Source: Sphagnum magellanicum (lineage: Eukaryota; Streptophyta; Sphagnopsida; Sphagnales; Sphagnaceae). Taken from it: a stretch of DNA of 64,000 bases. Below the pieces are notes generated by a model that made no database searches, was not told the DNA's origin, and worked only from the letters and a program-made list of their open reading frames with translations. Location: positions 15,750,501 to 15,814,500 of the forward strand of contig CM038925.1 of assembly GCA_021904315.1 (NCBI GenBank), given 5' to 3'. Below, one piece after another: positions 34,870 to 45,236 of this stretch. Position 1 is the first letter of the stretch. Every line of letters begins with the position of its first letter. Made by a program: the position numbers and the translations under genes.

Positions 34870-37320
34870 ATAGACATGTCTCAGAATAGTTCAAAAGCAG
34901 TACAGCGAATGTTGACCCAAGTGTTTTAGCTTGAACAAAATTATCTTACTACCTGGAAGGTAGGCCAAGATTGGCCTCTTTTTGGAATATTTAGTTCCTG
35001 CCTCTTGAAGGTACTATCTGGGCTATGCTTCTTTATTGCTGTTTTTCTAGGATTGACTCTAAATGGGCGTTAGTAAGAACTGAACCTACAGAAATGTAGT
35101 TCACTGATGCCAATGATGTCTAAAGAAAATATCCTCTTCATATTGCATACATACCACACCCCTCTTTAGAGTGTTATAGTGTTAATGCTATAACACAGAG
35201 AATAATGCGCACACACTGCAATGCCAAACATAGCATTTGACAACTTGCCTTGAGTATTGGTGCAGCTGGGCCTCAAAGCTGTTACAAATAGGTCATGGGG
35301 GTGTTTCCCTCTCTGGCTCTCTGTTGCAGGCCCCCTTTCCTGGACATCCACCTGCCATGTCCCAACTCTCTCTCTCATAAGATTCCAAATTACTCAATTA
35401 ACATGTCCAAACTCTTATAGGGACTGAAACACTAAGTTGCTTATAACATACATTACAGAACCACAGCATGTAGGACTTGGAAAACAGAAATTATTGGTCC
35501 TGTCCAAGTAGATATATTTTCAGCCATTTGAAGAGTCAACAGCAAAAGTGAACATGTGCAGAAAAAAAATCCAATAGCAGATAATTATGAAAGGTGTAGG
35601 ACTCAAAACATGTGAGATCAGTTTAATAACATCTTGCACCCATCCTAAGGATGCCTGAATCCTTAGGATGAGTACAAGGGTTTAAACTAACCCTAAACCC
35701 TAAACCACCCCAGTCATCACAGGCAGGTTGTTGGATAAAGGCGAAAGCATATACACAAGAATTTGGTTGTCAATAACATGTATTACGTCGCCTTAAGACA
35801 TTAGTCAAATCAGCTCATGATATGGAGGACCTCCACAAACTCTAGAAAACCCTTCTGCTCATGGATTGTGGCTAAAAAACAATCTGATCAAGAAACTTGT
35901 CTTACACAGGTGCACAAATGACCCTTCCCAGGTTAAAAACACATATATCTTCTCTCTTCCTACATACAGATTGACCTTCATTGACCAGCAATTTCATAGA
36001 AGAATGCTTAACCTAGATAGATACGCACTTGTAGATTCAGTCGAAAAAGTACCTTGTTGCCTGCCAACTATAGCACCTTGCTACCGGCCAACAGTTGGAC
36101 AAAAAAATAATTCTGTCAGAAATGTTTCACGATTTTGAACTCCCACTCCAACTCCAGTTCTATCACACGCCTTGGAGCCGGAACATCTTCCTGAAAACAA
36201 GCCTCTCATAAGATTGTCATTACATCCTTAGCATGTCCGAACTGTTAGGCACATTAACCCAAGAATTGCTTCCAACATGATCTAGGTAGGAAAAGAGCAA
36301 GTGGGGCATAGTATATGGAAAGGAACTAAACCCAACTCCAGATGTTTTGTATCCGAGTTGCCGCAAAAGTTGACAGCAACGGACCAAGCACGAGACCGAA
36401 AATACCAGAAGCAGTGGAGAATATCCATCTGCCGGATAACAGAAACATATTCACCTGGGAGAGCAAGCTTCTACAGTCATAGGTGAGATCGTTCCATATA
36501 TTTCCACCACGATACTCACCTTCTTACGACTAGACGTCAGCCTCCACGAACTTCTTTAATATGAAGGAACCTGGCTCGATATGAAAACAGGACAGCAGGA
36601 TTTTAAAGAACGCAGTGCACTAGCAACAGCTTGCCGAGACGAAGACTAAAGGCAGAAGTTAATTGTGCTCAAGTTCCTTAGACAATTCGACCCGGGAAGG
36701 AACGGGAGCAAAGAAACTTCAGCAAACGCTCTTGCTAGAAAACACTCTGTACATTACAGTTTCGTCACACGCAAGCAGGAAATACCTTCCTGGGTCCTGA
36801 GCTTGTAATAATGTCCTTTTCTGGACTAACTACGGTACTACCTAGTACTAGGTACCATCTCCTCCGTGCTTACTTGCCGTGGCAATTTTTTTCGAATAAT
36901 GCCCACTCCAGATTAGGAGTCGACGCCAAAATAATCTTGGGGTCATTGATGGGAAATTTGAGGACTTCTTGGCTTATTGTTGGGCCTAGTCCTAGTCTTG
37001 TAACCAATATATGCAGGTTTAAAGAGGAAATTACTAGTGTTGGGCGGTTCTCACTTTTTTAAAAGTCGTCGATTTGGGTTCTCACAGTCATTTTAAAGAA
37101 CCCTTAAACTTCCCATTATCAATAAAAGAAGAAAATATTTAGATAGTCTTTAGTGGTTTCAGTTTTTTGAAAAAATAAATTTCCAACTGTTTTCAGTCTT
37201 GCCAGTTCTCATAAAAATTATAACCCTCGATTCTCAGAAGCCGGTTTTCAAAAATTTAAAAATTCAGAATTTTTTAAAGTTATTTAATTTATATTGCCCC
37301 CTTCTGTAGAAGAGCCCCAA
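34870..37320. other. Intergenic sequence, probably including the AIG1 gene's 5' UTR intron and promoter
   Basis: No coding frame with recognisable content. On the minus strand a strong donor (aag/gtgagt) at 36519-36520 could pair with the acceptor at 34853, so 34853-36519 may be a 5' UTR intron of the AIG1-like gene, with its promoter near 36.6-36.9 kb. This is inference from splice signals only. A perfect 12-bp inverted repeat (catcctaaggat and atccttaggatg) lies near 35640-35669. Confidence 0.4.
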
Positions 37321-37329
37321 ACTTCTTCG

Positions 37330-37690
37330 TGAAGCTCCTGTTGAAGGAGCCATTGAGGATGCTAGCGCCACCCAAACTATAACTTAAACCTAACTAAATA
37401 CTAAAGTTTTCCTTAAAATCATCCTGTCTTTAGGCCTCTTTTCACCCCCTATCCCCTCTTTGAGTGAGGTCCGCAAAGTAAGGAAATTTTATTAAATTTG
37501 GGTATCAAATGCTGAAACTCAGCATTCAATGCACAAGGTTCGAGATAAGGATATATTTATCTCGAACCTTGTGCATATAATAGTCCTACATGTAGGAGCA
37601 ATGAAAATATGTGTAGCAGCAGTGGAGGCGCTCAAGAAAAAGGAAAGACGGGTCAAAACCCGATGGAACTCAGTTTGGCACAACAACTGG
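37330..37690 (+). repeat. Dispersed repeat, relative of the 58.4-59.6 kb repeat (empty-site copy)
   Basis: Alignable words include gttgaaggag, cttaaaatcatcctgtctt, ttcaccccctatcccctctt, ttttattaaatttg, aatgcacaaggttcgag and atgaaaatatgtgta. The same order is found at 58420-58558 and continues at 59417-59560, where it is split by a MITE. The element class is unknown. This copy also contains a hairpin (listed separately). Confidence 0.7.
37528..37576. repeat. Perfect hairpin with 20-bp arms
   Basis: atgcacaaggttcgagataa is followed after about 8 bases by its exact reverse complement ttatctcgaaccttgtgcat. The related copy at 59.48 kb has only the first arm, so the second arm arose in this copy. 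Confidence 0.9.
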
Positions 37691-38324
37691 TGCATTTCTG
37701 AGTTTGACTCTCCGTTGAAGACTATGTACTTTTTTGGGGGCCCGAGTGACACAGCCCCGATGACTGCACCAGTTCCGTTTGGGATGAACTCAAGTTCATC
37801 CCAATTATTGGATCTCCTGCAGGCATTGAGGTTGCGTCACTTTTTTTTTTTTGCCCCTCACTTACTTATGGGCTACCTATAAAAAAAATCTATTCGACTG
37901 CCCAAGCATTGAAACCCCAACTACCTATCTGACTTTGCATCAACCTACCTCCACCCTACCAAAAACCTTAAACCTCACCATCACTCAAACCTTATTGTTG
38001 TAGTTTGTAAAAGGGGAGGAGCATTGTTGTAGCCGAAACTTGAGCGTAGCCAAAGGACCAAAGGAGTAGTTAAGTGATTAGGAATGATTAGGAACCAAGT
38101 ACTCCTACAACATAACAACATAATATTATTGTAACATTGAAGCATAATCAAACATTGTTGTAAAATCGGAGGGTAGAAATGGTGTTGAAGCGGTGTTGCA
38201 AAAGACGTTGCAACAGAAGACATTGCTGAAGTGTTGTTCTAGAAGATAACATGTGCATCTATGGTAAGTAAGTGTACATCATCCCTTTTTTTTCTTTGTT
38301 TTTTCTATTAGTCTTGTCCCCTTG

Positions 38325-39430
38325 CACAGAAGACGACTACAAGTGTTACATTTGTTCTCATCTTATGTTGTTCTTATGAGACCATGGCAGAGGATGACGA
38401 CAAATGCAACATTCATTGTCATCTGGTCTTCTTATGAAACTAGGGTGAAAGACAACGATGAGTGTGCCTCGTCCTTGTTTGTTTTTGTTTTTTTCTTGCA
38501 TTGCGAAAAACTACGACTCATCATCTTTTGGTAATTTTTATTGAATTGCATAAGAAAATAACAAGTCTCCTGATTCATTGTCGTTTTCTACAATTCAAAA
38601 AAAAAACACAAAAAACCAAAAGAAGACAATGAGCCTCCTAGTTCATCATCATTTTTTGCAACCCAAAAAAAAAACCTTGATGTTGGTTTTTCTTGGGTTG
38701 CACAAAATAACGACAAGCCGTCTCTTAATTTTTTTTCCTCATTTGCAAAAGACAATAACGAGCCAAAAAGCTCATTGTCATATTTTAATTCTTTTCCTCA
38801 ATTGTAAAAGATGATGATGAGCCTCCCGGCTTATCGTCATCTCTTAGTGTTTTTTTCCTTAGTTGCAAAAGCTAACAACAAGTCAAGATCTCGATTCATC
38901 ATTGTCCTTGGTTGTTTTTCTTTAGTAAAAGATGACAACGAGCCAAGATCTTGGCTTGTCATTGTCCTTGGTTGTTTTGTTTTAGTTGCAGAAGATGATG
39001 ACAAGCCTCTTAGCTTGTTGTCATTTTCTACAAAAAAAATTTTAGGTGCAAAAAACGACAATGAGTTGGGAGTCTCATCGTCATGTCTTGGTTTTTTTCC
39101 TTAGGTGCAGAAGAAGACAATGAGCCAAAAGGCTCAATGTCATCTTTTGGTTTTTTCTTCAAGTGCAAAAAACGATGATGAGTCGAGATCTTGACTCGTC
39201 ATCATCCTTGGTTGTTTTGCTTTAGTTGCAAAAGACAACAATGAGCCTCCCAACTCATTGTCATTTTCTACATTTCTTTTTACAGTTGTAGAAAACGACA
39301 ATGAGCCGAAAAGTTCGTCATCATTTCTTGGTTTTTTTCCTCAAGTGCAAAAGACGACGACAAGCCAGGATCTTAACTCACTATCATCCTTGGTTGTTTT
39401 GCTTAAGTTGCAGAAGATGATAAGGGTTTT
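38325..39430 (+). repeat. Minisatellite of about 60-bp palindromic monomers
   Basis: Each monomer contains a small inverted repeat, for example gacaatgagcc then ggctcatngtcatc, separated by 2-12 bases, then a T-rich linker (cttggttgttttgctttagt or similar). Monomer centres fall about 60 bases apart (38753, 38810, 38873, 38930, 38994, 39054, 39115, 39174, 39234, 39296, 39354). Three subtypes, marked by gatctnga, cctcccaac and ccaaaagg, repeat in order over about 180 bases in the right half. The left part is more decayed. No unique spacers and no coding function are visible. Confidence 0.85.
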
Positions 39431-39928
39431 CTGCATTTTTTCTTCAAGCGAAGATCAGAAATCTTGAAAATTCTAAGTACGATTTGCAAAGGTTTGAAAA
39501 TTATACAAGGATTTGAAGTTCTGTACAAAGTGAATCCAGGATTGTGGCATGTTAATCCAACTCAGCAATTGACTCCATATAGGTTTATCTTTTCTTTGCA
39601 GTCTCAATAGCCAGATTTGATCCTCCTCGGATAAGAGCAATGTTGAATTGTCCAACTAGTTGAAATACATACTCAAGTAGGAATTCCATACCAGAAAGCA
39701 AGCAGATTCTGGTTGGTAGCTCTTCTGTGGCCTTGGGTGAGCTAGGGAGCCAGAATCAGCCTAACCCTGCCTGCTCCCTGGCATTCACAGCTGTTAGATC
39801 CTATAGGACATAAAACATACATTACAGAATCAGCAAGGACCGCCTATTATGTCCGCAGAATCGGCACCCATGCTGAACAACCCATTCAGCATGAGAATGA
39901 GTGGATTCAAAGGGAGAAGAAGACCTAA

Positions 39929-40141
39929 AGGTGCATTCACACTTGGTGTTAAGGACTCTAGTATCAAGTCCCCTAACACCAGGCTAGTCATTTGGGACCT
40001 AAACCTATTTACCATGAAGTTTTTATGTTAAGTTAACATTCACTTAATATTAAACAATCACCCATTTAACATTGGGTGCCACCTAAGATGCCACCTAGAT
40101 TTTCACTTAACACTGACTTCACATTAGGTGTGAATGCATCT
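39929..40141. mobile_element. Tourist-like MITE (PIF/Harbinger type), 213 bp
   Basis: The left end AGGTGCATTCACAC and the right end, read inverted, AGATGCATTCACAC agree at 13 of 14 bases. The element is flanked by TAA on both sides (39926-39928 and 40142-40144), the target duplication of PIF/Harbinger MITEs. An inner hairpin (tggtgttaaggac with gtcccctaacacca) lies close to the left end. It has no coding capacity. Confidence 0.85.
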
Positions 40142-41819
40142 TAACAGCTGTTGTTAACACTCTACATGATACAATATCAATACCTTTCAACACATCTGAA
40201 GCATTGCACATGTATGTAAAGCACTGGCAGGCACATTATCAAGTGGAACTTTTCCTCCACAAATGGCAGAGCATTTCAAAAAATGATTTGCTTTTTGAAA
40301 TGGTCAGCCTCTTTTTCTTCTGTGATACCGAACAGATATCACAGAAAGAAATGATTTTTTTTTTCCTGCCAGTGCTTCATGTCAGGTAACAACTAAGAAC
40401 CAACAACCTTGGAGTGGTGTGCTCCTGTAATAAGCACCTGCCCCTGTCCTTGTTTCGGGAATGCCCTTCTCCAAGGGCATTGCTCTTCACAAAAGGTTCA
40501 ACTCACAGAGGACAATAACCACAATGATTAAGTTCGATTCATATTTCGAATGCAAACTACACCCATTTGCTTAATTTAATTACTTCCTATGTCTGGTTTT
40601 AAATCTAAGTACCAGTTTCTCAAGGATTTTTCCGCCATGTTCAACTGAAGTTTTATCAAATTTTCGATTGTATCAGTAGTTTGAACATTGGTGATAGAAT
40701 TTTGAAAATTGACATTTGGATGAGGTCTCAGGTCATATATTGTGCAGGAGATATTTGGACAAAAGCAAAAGAATGCAGAGAAAGTGACATAAAAATTGAA
40801 TGCCATGCTTGCAAATATAGCAAAAATTACTCATTTCTGTCAATTCAGCAAATGGATACTGTTTCCAGTAAGATTTACACTTGTACTGATCGGAGAACCA
40901 AGGCAAAGCAAGGAAAAAATGTGTCCTTGCACACTTAGTGCTGAAACATAATACATTCAACAAGGACTTGAAACTCTTTGTTCACCACATCACACAACAG
41001 AATCCTTTTGGCTCTTCTGAGCAAAAACAAATCTTTTTATATGCACTGATGATGTGAAAACAGATTCAAGAAAAACCACAACTGCCAACCAACACTAACT
41101 AAACCATAGTAGCTGAATTCTGAAACCAACACTCAAATGAAAATTTGATTGATGAAAATTTGTAATGTTCATTGAAAAGTGAACATTTATGTGCAGATCC
41201 AGCAGACATTTGTATTGACATCCAGACAGCCATGTCAACTGAACTACAAACACTTGCATCAGAATTGAGAAGAAATGGAACATTTTATACTGGTCAAACA
41301 TCCTCAGCAGCAGGGACTTAGATGTCAACAGACCTGAGCAGGAAACCTGCATTGCACAAAACAATTTCATATATGCCTGATTAACCATCATCAGCTTTCC
41401 TTGAATTCCAGTTGATGAGTTTCTGGTGCATTGGCACCGGATTCTCCTGATCAGTCAACCCATTGAAGCTCCTTGTCAAAATTGTCACATCTACTACAGC
41501 ACGAAAGATTGATTTCACAACATGTTTTTGTAACACATGGTTGATAAACAGAGCAAGTACAGTTTCAAGAGCTATACAAAACATGGATTTTGCACTTAGC
41601 AGATCCCTAATGCACCTTGTTAAATCACATCCACAACCCAGCTGTCAATAGCTGACACAACTTTGAAACAGAATTGATTGTGACCAAAACCATGAGAAGC
41701 AGGGGATGGAGATTCCTAGCTTCAGAAATGATATGTTGCACAATGAAGTTGCAGAGGAGACATGACTTCAACACTTTGAAAGGTAACACAACAGTGATTG
41801 CAGTCATAAGGTATGAGTC

Positions 41820-41985
41820 TCAATGGTCATCACCTTCATCATGAATGGCAGTGACAAGCTGCCACAACTTCTCATTGACTTCATCAGCTCCCAACAGTGG
41901 GTTTAGGTAAGTACATGAACTGCCCAAAAGTTTGAGCAACCAGCATTCTACAAACAGTTGCATCCTGAGTTTCTGATGTGTTTCT
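41820..41985 (-). repeat. Dispersed repeat, copy C (inverted)
   Basis: Read on the minus strand it contains cagaaactcaggatgcaact, gggagctgatgaagtcaatg and attcatgatgaaggtgatga, in the order seen in copies A and B inside the CACTA element. It shows the family is not specific to the transposon. Confidence 0.55.
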
Positions 41986-42299
41986 TGATGCAACTACAAT
42001 GAACACTCAGTCATGGCATTGGCTAGCCCTTGAGAGATATCAACCAGCATGTAGAGACATTGCCCAGTCTCTTAACAAGTATGCAGCTATATGCACAGCA
42101 AACTGATTGGTAAGTTTCAAGTGCTTGGCTCTAATACTCTTGAGTAATTGTTGAGACACACTTCCTATGCTGCAATAGTTTCAGAATGTTTTCCCATAAA
42201 ACTGCAAGCTTTGTGATGCCATCAAATTAATGGGCAAAAACATCCTCCAAAGCAACAGCAATAAGGAAACTGGAATATGAACAATTAGCCAAATTGTGA

Positions 42300-44330
42300 T
42301 TAGAAGAAGGGAAAGTTTGGATCCACATCCTGAACCCAAGATTGAAATCCACCAGTTATATCATATGCTGACAGCCCAAAACTCCGAAGCTCATTCACAG
42401 CTGCCTGTGAGTCATTACCTCTCCTACAAATCACATACACCGGCAAGCTCTTGACTCCAAGGGAGGTTGTGACTTCAGCTGCAGCAACAATCGCATCCCG
42501 CTGCTGTGGTAACAGTGAAAAAGGAATGTTTAGGGAGCTTGGAAGTGCGGCAATGGCGTATTCATGCTGTTCTCGCACATCCAGTAACAGATGGGCTTCA
42601 TGAGCTTCCCTCACTTCCTTATATCCTCTGCACGTAATTGATTGATCCTCCCCTACTATTTGCTGCCGTGGGGGTGGAGCATCACATAGGGGTGAGGATG
42701 TAAATGCTTCATAGTCAAATTCTGGCAGAGTATTTCTGTCAACTTTTGGGTTGTCTCCGCAAGCTGCACACTGTGGGTTTCTTCCCCTGAGGTTGAAAAT
42801 GCGAATCTTGGTTGAAAGTGCATCAAATACCAACATGCGCTCTGAAAATGGCTCCCCAACACCAGTGAGGATCTTGATGACTTCAAGAGCCTGCAAAGTG
42901 CCAACAATCCCTGGCACAACTCCCAGAACGCCGGCATCGGCACAACGTTGGCAAGCAGACTGTGAAGGTGGGGTTGGAAATAAGCAGCGATAGCATGGGC
43001 CTTGTGCATGGTTATACACAGTGAGCTGCCCATCCATCCCAAGTGCAGCTCCTGAAACCAGTGGCTTGTTTGCAACTATGCACGCATCACTGATGAGGTA
43101 CCGAGTTGCCACATTGTCAGATGCATCCACCACAATGTCATAGTCTGAAATAACTTCCAATGCATTTGCTGCTTCCAGGGCAAATGGATATTCTCGCACC
43201 TGAGCAGCAATGTCATCATCACAGAGCAATATGACCTAAACCAATCTTTCAATGCTCGTCACAGAAAAAAAAGAAAAAAAGGAATTGTAATCCAAAACAG
43301 ATGTAGAACAGAAACCAGTCAACCCACAACAAAATTCAGCACCGATAGCTTCTGATCAATCCAGGATTCAAAAGCTTTCTTCAAGAAATCACACAATCAA
43401 ATGACGCAAATGATCCTGAGAACCTGCAACTTCCAATCCACTGGATTTAAAAGCTTTGTTCAAGAAATCACAAAATCGTGTGATGCAGATGATCCAGAAA
43501 ATCAGATGCAACTTCCAATCAACCCTAGATTCAACAGTTTCCTTCAAGAAATCTACACAATCATGTGATGCAACTTCTGATCAACCCTGGATTCAACAGT
43601 TTTCTTCAAGAAATCACCACAATCATGTGATTTAGATGATCCAGAGAATCAGATGTACAGTCATACTTTCTCCAGACTTTCCAAAATCCTTTCTTTCTTT
43701 CTTGCTTTAAACTGAGCAGAATCCTCAGCAACAATACATGTTGAAGAACACATTCTCAGCAGCTCGGATCAAGCATCTTAAGCTTTCTCAATTGCAAGAT
43801 TCTAGTATTGCAAGGTTTTGCAGGCTTTGGTTGCTTACCTGGAGAGAGGAGTTGATAGCAAGGCAAGTCGCTGCTGCAGACTTGACCTTAAGCTCACCAA
43901 CAAATGCCTCAGAATGGATTACCTGGCGATGCAGATTATGAAGCTCCACAGAGTCAGGATCCATGATGCCGAGGCAACCGACTCCAGACGCAGCAAGATA
44001 GAGCAAAACCGGCGATCCCAGACCACCGGCTCCTACTACAAGCACTGAAGCTTTTGCAAGCTTCTGTTGAGCTTCAACACCAAATGACGGCAGAAGAAGC
44101 TGTCGACTGTATCTGCGAATCTCAAGTCCGCTCAAGCTGTGGCGTGCTCCTGCTATCCATTGCACTTCTTCAGGGAATGCAGAAGCGGCAGCGTCGCCAG
44201 CGTATCCGCCGGAGGAGATTGCAGTCGGATTTTGACTGAGGTTGCCATAGGCAGTGAGAAGAGACACTTGTTTCTTCAGGAGAGCGTTCTCAACACGAAG
44301 CTTGTGAAGCTCCGCTGCCAAATCCGCCAT
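42300..44330 (-). CDS. CNX5: CNX5/MOCS3: adenylyltransferase and sulfurtransferase for MOCS2A and URM1
   Basis: Two exons, 43839-44330 and 42300-43235, joined at GT-AG sites in phase 0, give 475 residues (about 464 in Arabidopsis). A Leu-rich N-terminal helix precedes an E1-like ThiF/MoeB domain: RYSRQLLLPSFG (73-84), ATP-binding GAGGLGSP (100-107), DNVATRYLISD, zinc-binding pairs CYRC (245-248) and CAAC (320-323), and ACQRCADAGVLG holding the conserved Cys. The C-terminal rhodanese domain ends with the persulfide loop CRRGNDS (Cys 434). The enzyme adenylates and sulfurates the C-terminal Gly of the small MPT synthase subunit (molybdenum cofactor) and of URM1 (tRNA wobble-uridine thiolation) in the cytosol. 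All key residues are present. It is divergent from a small gene, with 179 bases between start codons. Confidence 0.96.
43350..43655. repeat. Tandem repeats in the CNX5 intron
   Basis: ttcaagaaatcacacaatc-type blocks recur near 43380, 43459, 43542 and 43605, with aaccctggattcaacagttt and atgcagatgatccagaaaat words between them. Four diverged copies of 63-83 bases fill much of the 603-base intron. Confidence 0.8.
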
Positions 44331-44509
44331 GGTTTTCCCTCAAAAACAAGCAATTCTACAATTGCAGTAACAGAAACCATACACAGATTTGCAGTCTGAG
44401 GCAACATTGCAGCGATTGTCGCAGCCTCTCTGCGTTTCCCTGCCCTAGTAATGCCCTAAAGAGCTGTGCGCGGCGACGATCACGGCGCGCGTCAGAAAGC
44501 AACGATGGA
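44331..44509. promoter_or_regulatory. Short shared promoter region between CNX5 and the small gene
   Basis: Only 179 bases separate the start codons of two divergent genes, so both promoters and 5' UTRs must overlap here or extend into the genes. It is GC-richer than the surroundings (gctgtgcgcggcgacg near 44463) and contains ccctaaa, a telo-box-like word common in promoters of plant housekeeping genes. Function is inferred from position only. Confidence 0.5.
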
Positions 44510-45236
44510 ATGCCCCGCAATCTGATCATCTTTTTCAATCCGCGAACTCCTCAGCAAGAAGTAGGCCTGCAGCCGGCGTCTCTCTTCTCCTTGAGCCGCC
44601 TTGAAGATCTGCCAGGTATCCGTCTCTTCTCTTCCACAACGTTTTTCATGCTCCTCGCTTCTTGTGGTTGCTCCTCTCGATCTTCTTGTTCTGTATCATG
44701 ACTTCTTCGGAGGCATTCTTTGTTGATGCTCTGTGGCTTCTTCTATGATCTTCCTTTGCTCGGATCGCTGCTGGCGCCCTGTAGTCAATTCCGTGATCAG
44801 TTCTTTCTGGTTCTTCAATCCCGCCGGCCTACACTTGGTTGTCATTGTGTTTCTCGCCATTGTGGAATTTACGATGTCATGGAGAAGCTCTCAGTACTTC
44901 TGAAGATGCCACAGGATCCTGTCTGTTGCAAGGGAACGAATAGCATGAACAACCTTTCTTCTTTTGGTACAGGAATCCTACAGCTGGTGCAGATCATCAT
45001 GCCACAGGTTTTGTGACTGACATGTTTTCTGATTTGGTTTTGCAGCCATCGCAATCTGTGCTGATTTGATCAAAGGTGCGATGGAGAAGGATCTCAAATT
45101 CTCTCGAGGGACCAGTGCGGATGCCTATCGGGATGTTGCAAATCTCCTTGTAGAGAAGAAGATAAATGTCACTGCTTTGAGAATTGATGAATCACATTGT
45201 CACAGAGTTATGACATCTTTCATGAAGTTTGCTTGA
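44510..45236 (+). CDS. Small conserved-looking two-exon gene, 98 residues, unknown function
   Basis: Exon 1 (44510-44615) ends at CAG/gtatcc and exon 2 (45046-45236) starts after ttttgcag. They join in phase 1 to a 98-residue protein that begins MPRNLIIFFNPRTPQQE and ends SFMKFA. The splice sites and the uninterrupted joined frame across the 430-base intron support a real gene. The product has two amphipathic helical stretches (ADLIKGAMEKDLKF and DAYRDVANLLVEKK), no signal peptide, no transmembrane segment and one Cys-His pair near the end. I do not recognise the family. It shares a short promoter region with CNX5, which may only reflect gene packing. An upstream out-of-frame ATG lies five bases before the chosen start. 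Confidence 0.6.

Noticed and set aside
37529-37882. 117-codon plus-strand frame starting in a hairpin
   Set aside because: It runs through a dispersed repeat and a poly-T tract and shows no domain.
38325-39430. Regular palindromic repeats resembling a CRISPR array
   Set aside because: The units are contiguous diverged monomers without unique spacers, there are no cas genes, and the host is a plant; it is a minisatellite.
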